Positions 40,985 to 49,204 of a DNA stretch of 64,000 nucleotides are shown here, piece by piece. The translations under genes were made by a program, and so were the position numbers. The notes below the pieces were generated by a model. That model searched no databases, was not told the DNA's origin, and was given only the letters and a program-made list of their open reading frames with translations. This stretch comes from Streptomyces pseudovenezuelae. Lineage in GTDB: Bacteria; Actinomycetota; Actinomycetes; Streptomycetales; Streptomycetaceae. The stretch is from positions 1 through 64,000 of the forward strand of contig NZ_JARXVH010000020.1 in the NCBI RefSeq assembly GCF_029892565.1, read 5' to 3'. The first letter of the stretch is position 1; every line of letters begins with the position of its first letter.

Positions 40985-41635
40985 TCACTGCTTCTTGGGA
41001 GCCGCGGTTTCGAGGTCGTCGATGCTGCCGGACATGATCGTTCGGATGTGCTCGGTGATGTGCTGGGTGGGCCAGGTCCACCAGGCCACAGCCAGAAGGC
41101 GGGCGATGTCCGCATCACTGTAGCGGCGCCGGATGAGTCTGGCCGGGTTGCCGCCGGCAATGCCGTAGTCGGGAACGTCATCGACGACCACGGAACCGGA
41201 AGCGATGACCGCTCCATGACCGATACGGACGCCGGGCATGATCGTGGCCCGGTATCCGAACCAGACGTCGTTGCCGACGAAGGTGTCGCCGCGGCCGGGC
41301 AGGCCGGTGATCAGATCGAAGTGCTCGGCCCACGAGGCTCCCATGATCGGGAAGGGAAACGTGGAGGGGCCGTCCATTCGGTGGTTGGCGCCGTTCATGA
41401 CGAATCGCACGCCCTCGCCCAGTGCGCAGAACTTGCCGATGATCAGCTTCTCCGGTCCGTAGTGATAGAGCACGTTGCGGCTTTCGAATGCGGTCGGATC
41501 GTCCGGATCGTCGTAGTAGGAGAACTCCCCGACCTCGATCAGCGGCGAGGTGACCAGCGGCTTCAACAGCACCACACGAGGCTGGTCAGGCATCGGGTGC
41601 ACCACGGTCGGGTCTGCAGGAATGACTGGCATCAC
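40985..41635 (-). CDS. Vat/CatB-type hexapeptide O-acetyltransferase (streptogramin A or related xenobiotic)
   Basis: 216 aa. It has a left-handed beta-helix with hexapeptide repeats (LIIGKFCALGEGVRFVMNGA; VWFGYRATIMPGVRIGHGAV; VIASGSVVVDDV) and the catalytic-His region MNGANHRMDG, which is diagnostic for the Vat/CatB xenobiotic acetyltransferases. The GGNPARLIRRRY ending is also typical. The enzyme would use acetyl-CoA to acetylate a hydroxyl of a streptogramin A or similar antibiotic in the cytoplasm. It stands alone on the minus strand. Such genes are widespread in Streptomyces, and the true substrate need not be a streptogramin. Confidence 0.88.
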   Translation of the reverse strand: MMPVIPADPTVVHPMPDQPRVVLLKPLVTSPLIEVGEFSYYDDPDDPTAFESRNVLYHYGPEKLIIGKFCALGEGVRFVMNGANHRMDGPSTFPFPIMGASWAEHFDLITGLPGRGDTFVGNDVWFGYRATIMPGVRIGHGAVIASGSVVVDDVPDYGIAGGNPARLIRRRYSDADIARLLAVAWWTWPTQHITEHIRTIMSGSIDDLETAAPKKQ

Positions 41636-42366
41636 GAATCGACTTCCTTACACGCTGCCGAGGGAAGCCATCATGATCGCGGCCTTTACCTGTCCCAGTC
41701 GAGCAGATTTCACCGCAGCTGCTGTTCAGCAGCACTTTCCAGCAGTGGCCTTGCCGAGTCCGCGCAGCGCATGGCGGTCTTCTCGTCGAGTCCGAAGACC
41801 TCCGCGAGGTGGAGTGGGCCGGGGCCATAGGCGAGGGGGTGGCGGCCTGGCTGCGAAAGGCGTTGTAGCGGAGTCCGCTGCGCTCGGTTTTCGTCTGGGG
41901 TCGCTTCTTGGCCATCGCGGGTGCTGCCCGGTTACGGCTCGTCTCACGCGCCACGATGCTCGGACAAGTATTGGAGCAGGGGAGCGGTGCCCGCTGCCGC
42001 GCGCGTTGTTTGCGCACGACTGCCGTGTCTCGTCAGGGGTGCGGTGGCTGGTGCTCGAACGCACGTGTGGGGTGCGGCTGGGTGTGCCTCGTCCGTACGG
42101 TCGGGGGCATGAAGCCGGCGTTTTACTCCGGTGAGGGCCGGGAGTCTTGGTGGCTGTCCGGGAAGTCGACGATTCCCGGGGGAGGGCGTTCCCCGTCGAC
42201 GATGACCTTCACTTGGAGGGCGGCCGTGGGGTGCGCGCGGCGGCGGTGGCCGATGAGGGGGTGTGGCTATGGCCGGCGGAGAACTGTCCGGCTCCGTCGT
42301 GGTGGGGCGCGTACGCGCGGCCGGCGTCACCGACTGCGCCCACCGACTGCGCAGCCCGCTGCCGGT
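41636..42366. other. 730-base region without recognisable gene
   Basis: Several open frames exist on both strands, but none shows family motifs, a ribosome binding site and plausible composition together. It lies between the acetyltransferase and the TetR gene and probably contains rearrangement debris. No RNA gene or strong terminator was seen. Confidence 0.4.
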
Positions 42367-43095
42367 TCAGCCTGCCAGCTGTTGGAGCCATTCGCGCAGC
42401 AGAGCCGTCTCCGTGTCTCGCAGAGGTACCCCGGCGCCCGCGGCCGGGGGCTCGGTGGTGAGCGCGGTTTGAAGTGCGGCATCGAGGGCGAGTGCGCGCG
42501 AGGCCAGGTCCGACCCGGATGAGGCGGGTGAGTCCGTGGTGATCGAGGCGATGACGGTGTCCCGCAGCCGTGCCGAAGTGGCCAGGTCCCGTTGCGGGGG
42601 CTCTTCGCCGATCAGCGCCAGCGTGGCACCCGTTGTCGCTGCGTGGATGACGCGGGTCGCCTGCTCCACCGGAACCCGAAGGCGTCCGGCGTCGGCCGCC
42701 CGGCCCAGCAGTCTCACCAGCAGGGCGTGCGCCTCGTCCGCGGCCGGGGGCCGCCGCCCGGGCTGCACAGTGCCGTACATGAGCATGTAGAACGCGGGGT
42801 GCTGCACTCCGAAGTCGACGTGCAGGTCCCAGCCGCGGTAGAGGTCGGCCACCGGGTCGTCGGGGGTCAGTGCCAGTGCCTCCCGCTTCTCGGCCAGGTA
42901 CATCTCGAACCCGTAGGCGGCCAGCTCGGCCAGGAGCCCGTCCTTGTCGTCGAACATCCGGTACAGCGCGGGGGCCGTGATGCCCGCGGCTGCGGCGACA
43001 GCGCGCGTGGAGAGCGCCTCGCTGCCACCTTCCTCCAAAAGCTTGGCGGCCACCTGCAGCACCTGGCGCCGCGCGGCACGTCGTCCCTCGTTCAT
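42367..43095 (-). CDS. TetR-family transcriptional regulator
   Basis: 242 aa from ATG 43095 (MNEGRRAARRQVLQVAAKLL). The N-terminal helix-turn-helix reads LSTRAVAAAAGITAPALYRM, then FDDKDGLLAELAAYGFEMYL, the canonical TetR arrangement. The ligand domain (about residues 70-240) matches the TetR_C group with WDLHVDFGVQHPAFYMLMYG. It is divergent from the flavodoxin-like gene at 43338, which it may repress. The intergenic DNA is unusually AT-rich near the start (about 43096-43150), fitting a shared promoter/operator. Confidence 0.92.
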   Translation of the reverse strand: MNEGRRAARRQVLQVAAKLLEEGGSEALSTRAVAAAAGITAPALYRMFDDKDGLLAELAAYGFEMYLAEKREALALTPDDPVADLYRGWDLHVDFGVQHPAFYMLMYGTVQPGRRPPAADEAHALLVRLLGRAADAGRLRVPVEQATRVIHAATTGATLALIGEEPPQRDLATSARLRDTVIASITTDSPASSGSDLASRALALDAALQTALTTEPPAAGAGVPLRDTETALLREWLQQLAG

Positions 43096-43337
43096 GGAAC
43101 AACGATATCTCAATTTGCGTAGCATCGGAATTCCAGTGTTACGGTTGCAAGCGGAACGACGATCCATACTGGTGATGGTCGGCGCTGACCCGCGACACCT
43201 GGGGATGCGCCGTACCCCGGCCGGGGCCGTCGGTCCCCCACGCGTGGAGCAGTGCGGCCGACTACGGCGGCGGACAGCTCATCGTCCGCCGGCACCACCA
43301 CCGAACACGCCGCCATCGCGACAGGAGAGGAACACCC

Positions 43338-43925
43338 ATGTCCGATATCTCGATCGTCATCGCATCGCATTCCGGCTACGGCCACACCGCGCAGATCGCC
43401 ACGGCCGTGGCCGACGGCGCACGCTCCATCGCCGGGACGCACGTGCACCGCGTGGACGTCGCCTCCCTCAGCGAGGCCGACTGGGAACTGATGGACGCCG
43501 CGGACGCCATCATCTTCGGTACCCCCACCTACATGGGCACCGCGTCGGGGGCGTTCCACGCCTTCGCCGAGGCCAGCAGCAAGCGGTGGATGACCCGCGC
43601 CTGGAGCGACAAACTCGCGGCGGGATTCACCAACTCCGGCTCCATGAGCGGCGACAAGCTGCACACCCTGCAGTACCTCTCGCTGCTGGCGGCCCAGCAC
43701 GGAATGCTCTGGGTGAGCCTGAACCTCCTGCCGGGCTGGAACACCACCACCTCCAGCCCCCAGGACGACAACCGCCTCGGCTTCTACCTCGGCGCCGGCG
43801 CACAAAGCCTCAACGACACCCCCGCGGTCCACGACGCAGACCTGAACACCGCTCGCCACCTCGGCCGGCGCGTCGCCGAGCACACCTGCATCCACCGCGC
43901 CGGGCTGACCGCCGCAGCGCACTGA
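43338..43925 (+). CDS. WrbA/flavodoxin-like NAD(P)H-dependent oxidoreductase
   Basis: 195 aa from ATG 43338 behind AGGAGAGG. It has a flavodoxin fold: the phosphate-binding loop is ASHSGYGHTAQIA (8-20), then IFGTPTYMGTASGAFHAFAE around the flavin, and NSGSMSGDKL. Proteins of this kind bind FMN and carry out two-electron reduction of quinones or related acceptors. The divergent TetR regulator suggests induction by a small molecule such as a quinone. An aldo/keto reductase gene follows 69 bases downstream on the same strand, possibly in one redox-detoxification operon. Confidence 0.88.
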   Translation: MSDISIVIASHSGYGHTAQIATAVADGARSIAGTHVHRVDVASLSEADWELMDAADAIIFGTPTYMGTASGAFHAFAEASSKRWMTRAWSDKLAAGFTNSGSMSGDKLHTLQYLSLLAAQHGMLWVSLNLLPGWNTTTSSPQDDNRLGFYLGAGAQSLNDTPAVHDADLNTARHLGRRVAEHTCIHRAGLTAAAH

Positions 43926-43994
43926 CACAACGGTCCAGCAGAAATCACCCTTCAGCTTCTTCCTAAAAATCACCTTTCAGGTTCTTTCGGAGGA

Positions 43995-44990
43995 GTGCAC
44001 CATGCAGAACCGGACACTGGGAGCCAGGGCCTTGAGGTCTCGGCGATCGGCTACGGCGCGATGGGCCTGACGATGGCCTACGGACCCACCGACGAGGAGG
44101 TCGGCGTCGCCGCCCTCCGCCGCGCCCACGACCTGGGCGTCACCTTCTTCGACACCGCCGAGATGTACGGCTGGGGCACCGGATCCAACGAGATCCTGGT
44201 CGGCAGGGCGGTCAGGGACTTCCGCGACGACGTGGTCCTGGCCACCAAGTTCGGTGTCGACATGTCGGTGCCTGCGGAGCAGATCGGCGGCGCTCTCAAC
44301 AGCTGGCCCGACAACATCCGCAAGGTCGCCGACAACAGCCTGCGCTACCTCGGCGTGGAGCACATCGACGTCTTCTACCAGCACCGCGTCGACCCCGAGG
44401 TGCCCATCGAGGAGGTCGCGGGCACCGTCAGGGAGCTGATCGACGCGGGCAAGGTGAAGTACTTCGGCCTCAGCGAGGCCGGACCCGAGACGATCCGTAC
44501 GGCGCACGCCGTGCAGCCGGTCTCCGTCCTGCAGACCGAGTACTCCCTGTTCGAACGCGACGTCGAGCAGATCTTCCCCGTCCTGGATGAACTCGGTATC
44601 GGCTTCGTCGCCTACTCTCCCCTCGGCCGTGGGTTCATCACCGGCACCGCCAAGCCCGCCGGCCAGTACGAAGCCACCGACATACGCACCGTCGACCCGC
44701 GCTGGCAGCTGGGCAACTTCGAGAAGAACGTCGAGGCCGTGGGCAAGCTCGCCGAGCTCGCGGCGACCAAGGGCGCCACCGTCTCCCAACTCGCCCTGGC
44801 CTGGCTCCTGACCCGGGGCGAGCACATCGTGCCCATCCCCGGAACCCGCAGCTCGAAGCGCATCGAGGAAAACGCCGGCGCCGCCGACCTCACCCTCACC
44901 GACGCCGACCTCAAGGCCATCGACGAGATCCTGCCCCACGGCGGCTTCGGCGCCCGCTACACCGAGGGACACGTGCCCACCTGGACCTGA
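43995..44990 (+). CDS. Aldo/keto reductase, N-terminal frameshift
   Basis: 331 aa. The AKR tetrad is present: FFDTAEMYGWG (Asp and Tyr), VVLATKFG (Lys) and DVFYQHRVDP (His), with the C-terminal NADP site VPIPGTRSSKRIEENAG. The best start by ribosome binding site (GGAGGA, 7-8 bases before) is ATG 44002, which encodes MQNRTLGA, the usual opening of this family. That frame then departs from the body of the protein. Adding one C near 44023-44025 restores MQNRTLGAQGLEVSAIGYG. As it stands only the GTG at 43995 is in frame, and it lies too close to the ribosome binding site. This is either a sequencing slip or a true inactivating deletion. Confidence 0.85.
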   Translation: MHHAEPDTGSQGLEVSAIGYGAMGLTMAYGPTDEEVGVAALRRAHDLGVTFFDTAEMYGWGTGSNEILVGRAVRDFRDDVVLATKFGVDMSVPAEQIGGALNSWPDNIRKVADNSLRYLGVEHIDVFYQHRVDPEVPIEEVAGTVRELIDAGKVKYFGLSEAGPETIRTAHAVQPVSVLQTEYSLFERDVEQIFPVLDELGIGFVAYSPLGRGFITGTAKPAGQYEATDIRTVDPRWQLGNFEKNVEAVGKLAELAATKGATVSQLALAWLLTRGEHIVPIPGTRSSKRIEENAGAADLTLTDADLKAIDEILPHGGFGARYTEGHVPTWT

Positions 44991-45280
44991 GATCCATCCG
45001 GGACAGAGGCCACTCAGGCCTGCTCCGGTGAGATCAGCGCACGGCGGCCAGGGCGAGGCGGCCGGGGCGAGGCGGACGGTGCCGTGTGGGCGCATTCGGA
45101 TGCGTATGGGCTTGGGCTTGTCGGCCGTCTTGACCGGCTCGACAGGGTGCGGCGCGGCTCGCGGCGGCCGGGCGAGGCGGCGGACCAGGAACCCTGCGCG
45201 ATCGTCACCGGATCACCGAGGTCGTCGCTTCCATCTTCCTCGCCGGGCCCGTCCCACCAGTCCTCCTCGCCATCACCTCC
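44991..45280. other. Intergenic stretch, low information
   Basis: Nearly 300 bases of Arg/Gly-rich pseudo-frames without family resemblance. The DUF6192 relic's frame runs on through here to a stop at 45014, but the residues are no longer recognisable. Confidence 0.35.
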
Positions 45281-45682
45281 CTCGATGTCAGCCTGATCGA
45301 ACTGGGACTGATTGACCAGCTCACGGGCCTGCGGGCCCCGCATCGCCCTGAACGCCATCTCCGGGCGGTACAGCAACTCACACGCCGCCTGGGCCGCGCC
45401 CGTCTCATCGACCGTCAGATCATGGATGGCCTCGACCTTGTCCGCCACCGTCACCGGCGTCGCGGTCGCCCACCGCGCCACCCGTTTCGCCGCTCGCCCG
45501 TTCCACTCGCTTCGGCCCTTCCGCTCGTTCACCGGCGGATCAGTTCGTACGCATCGGGCGCCGACGCCAGAATCCTGTGTACCTCGAAGGAGACGCCCTC
45601 CTGCCGCTGGCCCTTCGGCCACCCACCGATACGTGCGCACCGTGTGGAAGGGCAGCCCTGTCGCGGAGACACACCACTCGAC
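45281..45682 (-). pseudogene. DUF6192-family protein, frameshifted remnant
   Basis: Three pieces in order match Streptomyces DUF6192 proteins but switch frame twice. Piece one is FHTVRTYRWVAEG (45682-45611, one frame). Piece two is WPKGQRQEGVSFEVHRILAS with DAYELIRR (45621-45529, second frame). Piece three runs from PPVNERKGRSEW to AQARELVNQSQFDQ-like sequence (45538-45281, back in the first frame). Each shift is a small indel. The N-terminal third and the far C-terminus are gone. DUF6192 proteins are possible DNA-binding proteins near mobile elements; this copy cannot be functional. Confidence 0.65.
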
Positions 45683-45796
45683 AGGGTTCCGCCGGAAGAA
45701 GACACGACCTGCGCGGGAGACAGTGTCTGCGGAAACAACCGGTCGCGTCGGGCATGCCCGAGCAGTACATCGCCGCCCGCACGGCGCCACCCCCAC

Positions 45797-45925
45797 TTAC
45801 CCGCACCCCGACCTCGAGCCGGTCCTCGCCGATACGGAGGGTCCGGGCTGTGTGATGCCCAGCTGCTCGGCGGCACGGCCGGAATGCAGGTTCTCCGCCA
45901 CGGCGACGAAGTAGATGATCTCCCG
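45797..45925 (-). pseudogene. LysR-family regulator, N-terminal HTH remnant
   Basis: Forty-two codons read REIIYFVAVAENLHSGRAAE, then QLGITQPGPS. This is the conserved helix-turn-helix start of LysR regulators (normally REIRYFVAVAEELHFGRAAE...QPxLS). The frame then runs into a stop, while the next LysR-like residues (IGEDRLEVGVRV) appear in another frame. The effector domain is missing. It abuts the DUF6192 relic. Confidence 0.55.
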
Positions 45926-46168
45926 GGTTCCGATTCGGTCCGCGCCACCGGACGTTGCCGGCGCGGACACGGGGACGTCGGTGGGGCCGGTGCCTGGCGC
46001 CGAACCGTCGACACTGCCCGTTGTCAGCCCCGCGCGGGTGGGGGTGTGAGCGGCGTGGGGAACTCCGCCCGCCGGGGGTGATCTGGCGCCGTGAAGTGAT
46101 GGGGGAGGCGTCATGCTCGAGCGTGCGCGCTGTGGATCGTCGAGGAAGCATGGGAAAGCGGGGAGGGC

Positions 46169-46264
46169 ATGCTGTGGCTGATCGTCTTCGTGGGAGTGGC
46201 CGCCTGTGCCGTACTCGCCCTTGGTGGCGGCGCTTGCCTCGCGGGTCTGCTGTGGCGGTGCTGA
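46169..46264 (+). CDS. Small membrane protein, 31 aa (candidate)
   Basis: ATG 46169 is preceded at 1-2 bases by GGGGAGGG, somewhat close but strong. The frame reads MLWLIVFVGVAACAVLALGG, then GACLAGLLWRC and stops. It is a single hydrophobic helix with aromatic residues near the ends and a terminal Arg, the profile of small actinobacterial membrane proteins. No family is recognised. It lies alone upstream of the VOC gene and is too short to be certain. Confidence 0.4.
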   Translation: MLWLIVFVGVAACAVLALGGGACLAGLLWRC

Positions 46265-46395
46265 GTCGCGGTCCAGATCCTTTGGGAATTCCTTCGGAGT
46301 TCGGTGGTCTGGGGATGTCGAGAACGTGCCGCCGGCTGCGTCCCAGGGGCATCAGCGGCCACCACGGGCCGCACGAGGCAGAAGGAGAAGCCAGC

Positions 46396-46836
46396 ATGGC
46401 GATTCAGCGGATGGACAATGTCGGCATTGTCGTGGAGGACTTGGATGCCGCCGGCGCGTTCTTCGTGGAACTGGGTATGGAGCTGGAGGGCAGGGCGCAG
46501 GTCGAGGGCCTGGTCGCCGATCAGTGCACCGGGCTCGACGGTGTGCGCTGTGACATTGCGATGGTGCGGACGCCTGACGGCCACAGTCGGCTGGAGCTGG
46601 CGAGGTACCGCACTCCCGCGGCGGTCAGCGACGGGCCGCGCAACAAGCCGCACAACATTCTGGGCACCCACCGCGTCATGTTCGCCGTCGACGACATCAA
46701 GGACACGGTTGCCCGCCTGCGCCCTCATGGCGCGGAACTCCTCGGCGAGATCGCCCGGTTCGAGGACAGTTATCTGCTGTGCTACGTCCGCGGCCCGGAG
46801 GGCGTCATCGTCGGACTGGCCGAGCAGCTGCGCTGA
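46396..46836 (+). CDS. VOC (glyoxalase/dioxygenase fold) family protein
   Basis: 146 aa from ATG 46396 behind GAAGGAGAAG. Two beta-alpha-beta-beta-beta units are visible: IQRMDNVGIVVEDLDAAGAF to RLELARY, and HRVMFAVDDIKDTVARL to EGVIVGLAEQL. Metal-ligand candidates are the Glu in LELARY and the Glu in GPEGVIVGLAEQ; the His usually found in the first strand is replaced by Asn (DNVGIVV). Related Streptomyces proteins are annotated as lactoylglutathione lyase-like or drug-binding proteins. It stands alone among relics, so its role is open. Confidence 0.85.
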   Translation: MAIQRMDNVGIVVEDLDAAGAFFVELGMELEGRAQVEGLVADQCTGLDGVRCDIAMVRTPDGHSRLELARYRTPAAVSDGPRNKPHNILGTHRVMFAVDDIKDTVARLRPHGAELLGEIARFEDSYLLCYVRGPEGVIVGLAEQLR

Positions 46837-46876
46837 GAGGGAGGTACCGAACCGCGCGGCCGAAGGAGATCATCAA

Positions 46877-47039
46877 GGTGGTGGACCGCCCGGTCGGCCA
46901 GGAGTTGCCGACCGGTGACGTGACCCGCCCGGCCTGCATCGCCAGGAATGCAACCGTGCGCAAGGTACCGGTCGCCTTCACTTGGAGCGGGTCGCCCATC
47001 GTCATGTGTACGACGAAGTACGCGCCCGGACTCCCGTGA
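46877..47039 (+). pseudogene. Pyridoxamine 5'-phosphate oxidase-family N-terminal remnant
   Basis: The frame reads VDRPVGQELPTGDVTRPACI, then PVAFTWSGSPIVMCTTKYAP. It resembles the start of PPOX-fold proteins (VDRPVAQELLARDVTRLAYV...IPIAFTWNGSEIVMCTTKNAPKL). A stop follows at 47037-47039, and the next codons (ALAALYITPRVGV) echo the continuing family sequence before similarity fades. It is a decayed 5' piece. Confidence 0.6.
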
Positions 47040-47447
47040 GCACTGGCCGCCCTGTACATCACCCCGAGGGTCGGCGTGTCTGGTCACTGTCCTGCGCACC
47101 GTAGGCGTCGTTGCTTGGAGCGGGGTGTGAGGGTTCGGTGGATTCGAGGGAACCCTGCTCACGGTGTCTCGCAGAGCGGGGCGGGGGAGTGGTGGGTGGC
47201 GGGAGTCCGTCCGGCTGATCTTCTGGTCGGGGTGCTGGTCGAGGTTTTGGTCGGGCTGCGGGGTGGGTGTTGATGTGACCTCGCGCTGCCGCTTGGCCGC
47301 GAAGGTCGTTCCGGGCGTCGTGTCGGGTGTACTCGTCCAACTCATCCTCGCCTTGCTCGGCCTCAACTGAGGAAGGGCCAGGGGGCGCACTCGGGGAGTA
47401 CACCGAGCCCCCGCCAGCTCTTGGGGGTCCCGGGAAGGCGGCGTGCG
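47040..47447. other. Region without recognisable gene
   Basis: About 400 bases. Apart from the fading tail of the PPOX relic at its start, no frame resembles a known family, and no RNA gene was noticed. Confidence 0.35.
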
Positions 47448-47582
47448 GCCCTGGAGCCGGCCGGGCGCGCGGTGGGCGAACCACTCGGTGACCTCTGCGT
47501 GGTCCCACAGACGGGCGCGGCCGCGCCCGTCAGCGGTCTCGGGGAGCGGAAGTCCGGCCGGGTTGGCGAGGCGTATCAGGCT
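47448..47582 (-). pseudogene. AlpA/excisionase-like helix-turn-helix remnant (tentative)
   Basis: About 45 codons read LIRLANPAGLPLPETADGRG, then RARLWDHAEVTEWFAHRAPG. The pattern of a short helix, Pro-rich turn, small strand, RxLWxxxEVxxWF and basic tail resembles small winged-helix excisionase or AlpA proteins. No start is visible, and it overlaps the stop of the GntR gene in another frame. It may be a relic of an integrated element. Confidence 0.3.
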
Positions 47583-48280
47583 TTCCCCGCGGGTTGGTGA
47601 GGGGTGCTGCCGGTCAGTGCGGCTGCGGTCTGGGTGAGGTGGCGGGCCAGTACCTCGGCCGCGGTGTCGGCGTCGCGGGCCAGCGCAGCCTCCTCCAGCC
47701 GGCGGTGCTCGCAGGCGGCGTCCCGGTCGGGGACGCGGTGCGCCGACCAGCGGCGAGCCAGCTCGCTCGCGGTCCACATCCGGTCGCAGGTCTCCAGCAG
47801 GACGGGGTTGCCACACCCCTCCAGCAGGGTGCGGTGGAAGGCCCGGTGGGCTTCGGACCATGCGCCGCTGTAGTACTCGCCCTCCTCCGGTACGTACGCC
47901 GGGGTGCGGGCCAGACGGTGGTGGGCGGCTCGAACGCGGGCCTCCCAGTCGACGTCGCCGCGCTCGACGGACATGCGCAGCACGACCGGTTCGACGGTCA
48001 GGCGGGCCTCCGCGATCTCTTGCCAACGGCGGTCGGAGAAGGCCGGGACGGCGAAGCCGCGGTTGGGCAGCCGGTCGGCGAGGCCCTCGCCGACCACCCG
48101 TACGAGCGCCTCGCGCACGACGGCCAGGCTCACGCCCTGTTCCTTGGCGAGGTCCTGCGGTTTGAGGGCGTCACCGGGGGCGTAGCTCCCCCGCATGATC
48201 GCGTCCCGCAGATGTGAATAGACCTTCTCGGAGAGCATCTGCTTTCCCGACGAGGCCGGGGTGTGGGCTGTCCGCGTCAT
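47576..48280 (-). CDS. GntR-family (FadR/VanR-type) transcriptional regulator
   Basis: 234 aa from ATG 48280 (MTRTAHTPASSGKQ); a second ATG 12 bases upstream is also possible. The winged helix reads LSEKVYSHLRDAIMRGSYAP, then GDALKPQDLAKEQGVSLAVV, then REAL. The all-helical FCD effector domain covers residues 95-225 with the metal-type pattern AEARLTVEPVVL...AHRAFHRTLL...EHRRLEEAALARD (Asp/His positions conserved). It is divergent from the PEBP gene at 48438. A perfect palindrome at 48306 sits between them, so it probably represses itself and that gene. Confidence 0.9.
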   Translation of the reverse strand: MTRTAHTPASSGKQMLSEKVYSHLRDAIMRGSYAPGDALKPQDLAKEQGVSLAVVREALVRVVGEGLADRLPNRGFAVPAFSDRRWQEIAEARLTVEPVVLRMSVERGDVDWEARVRAAHHRLARTPAYVPEEGEYYSGAWSEAHRAFHRTLLEGCGNPVLLETCDRMWTASELARRWSAHRVPDRDAACEHRRLEEAALARDADTAAEVLARHLTQTAAALTGSTPHQPAGKA

Positions 48281-48305
48281 GGGCGCCAGCATAGACGATC
48301 CAGCG

Positions 48306-48319
48306 AATAATCGATTATT
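48306..48319. promoter_or_regulatory. Perfect palindrome AATAATCGATTATT, probable GntR operator
   Basis: Fourteen-base perfect dyad in strikingly AT-rich DNA for this genome, 26 bases upstream of the GntR start and 119 upstream of the PEBP start. Its position between divergent genes and close to the regulator's start fits an operator for both promoters. Confidence 0.6.
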
Positions 48320-48437
48320 AGTGTTATCGTCGATCCAGTGGTCGGTGAACACGACGGCGGTGCCTCTACGCGACACTGTCGGCCCTTTGCCGACCGCATC
48401 ACCACCACCCCCAGCACGGCACGAAAGGAACGACGCG

Positions 48438-48977
48438 ATGAGCGCCAACAATCCCTTCGCCCGCCTCCCCGAGGCGGCCTCCTTCAACGTCACCAGCACC
48501 ACCATCACCGACGGCGCCGCCTGGTCGCCCGAGCAGTTCTCCGGCATCTTCGGCGTCCCCGGCGGGAAGGACGTCTCCCCGCAGCTGTCCTGGAACGGCG
48601 CCCCGGAAGGCACCAAGAGCTACGCCGTCACCGTCTACGACCCCGACGCCCCCACCGGGTCCGGCTTCTGGCACTGGGCGGTCGCCGACATCCCCGCCAC
48701 CGTCACCGAGCTCCCCGAAGGCGCCGGCGACGACACCGGCTCGGGCCTGCCCGAGGGCGCCTTCCAGCTGCCGGGCGACGCCCGCGCCGCCCGCTTCATC
48801 GGCGCCGCCCCGCCGGCCGGGCACGGCGCCCACCGTTACTTCATCGTGGTGCACGCCCTCGACGTCGAGTCCATCGGCGTCGCGGCCGACGCCACCCCGG
48901 CCGCCCTCGGCTTCACCATGGCCGGCCACATCCTTGGCCGCGCGGTCCTCATCGCCACCGCCGAAACCCCCGCCTGA
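48438..48977 (+). CDS. YbhB/YbcL-family (PEBP) protein
   Basis: 179 aa from ATG 48438 behind GAAAGGAA. It has the phosphatidylethanolamine-binding-protein fold: SPQLSWNGAPEGTKSYAVTV, then YDPDAPTGSGFWHWAVADIP (the DPDAP and ligand-pocket Trp-His motifs), then GAHRYFIVVHALD. No signal peptide is seen, so it is cytoplasmic. Bacterial members have no settled biochemical role; some act as inhibitors or small-molecule binders. The divergent GntR regulator suggests ligand-controlled expression. Confidence 0.9.
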   Translation: MSANNPFARLPEAASFNVTSTTITDGAAWSPEQFSGIFGVPGGKDVSPQLSWNGAPEGTKSYAVTVYDPDAPTGSGFWHWAVADIPATVTELPEGAGDDTGSGLPEGAFQLPGDARAARFIGAAPPAGHGAHRYFIVVHALDVESIGVAADATPAALGFTMAGHILGRAVLIATAETPA

Positions 48978-48985
48978 CGAAGAGC

Positions 48986-49190
48986 ATGTCCCCGCTCATC
49001 GCCACAACGGAGATGTGTCTCCGCACCATCCTGGAGCTCAGGAGCAGGGCGTGCTCCCCATGCGCGCCCGCTTCGCCGAGCGCCTGGACCAGAGCGGCCC
49101 CGCCGTCAGCCAGACCGTCGCCCGCATCCAGCGCGGCGGTCTGCTGCACGTCGCCGCCGACCGCCACCTGGAGCTGACGGAGGAGTTGTT
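48986..49190 (+). pseudogene. DtxR/IdeR-type metalloregulator, frameshifted 5' remnant
   Basis: The start reads MSPLIATTEMCLRTILEL in one frame, then EQGVLPMRARFAERLDQSGP with AVSQTVARIQRGGLL and HLELTEE in the next. Inserting one G after GAGCTC (near 49036) rejoins them into the DtxR helix-turn-helix (normally MSxLIDTTEMYLRTILELEEEGV...). Similarity ends at ELTEE near 49185, where an IS5-like fragment lies in the opposite direction. The metal-binding domains are gone. Confidence 0.65.
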
Positions 49191-49204
49191 CGGCCCCGCG
49201 GCTG

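Noticed and set aside
46782..48026. 414-codon minus-strand frame
   Set aside because: Its first part is out of phase with the GntR gene on the same strand, and the rest is Pro/Arg-rich; only a 45-codon HTH-like piece is kept, as tentative.
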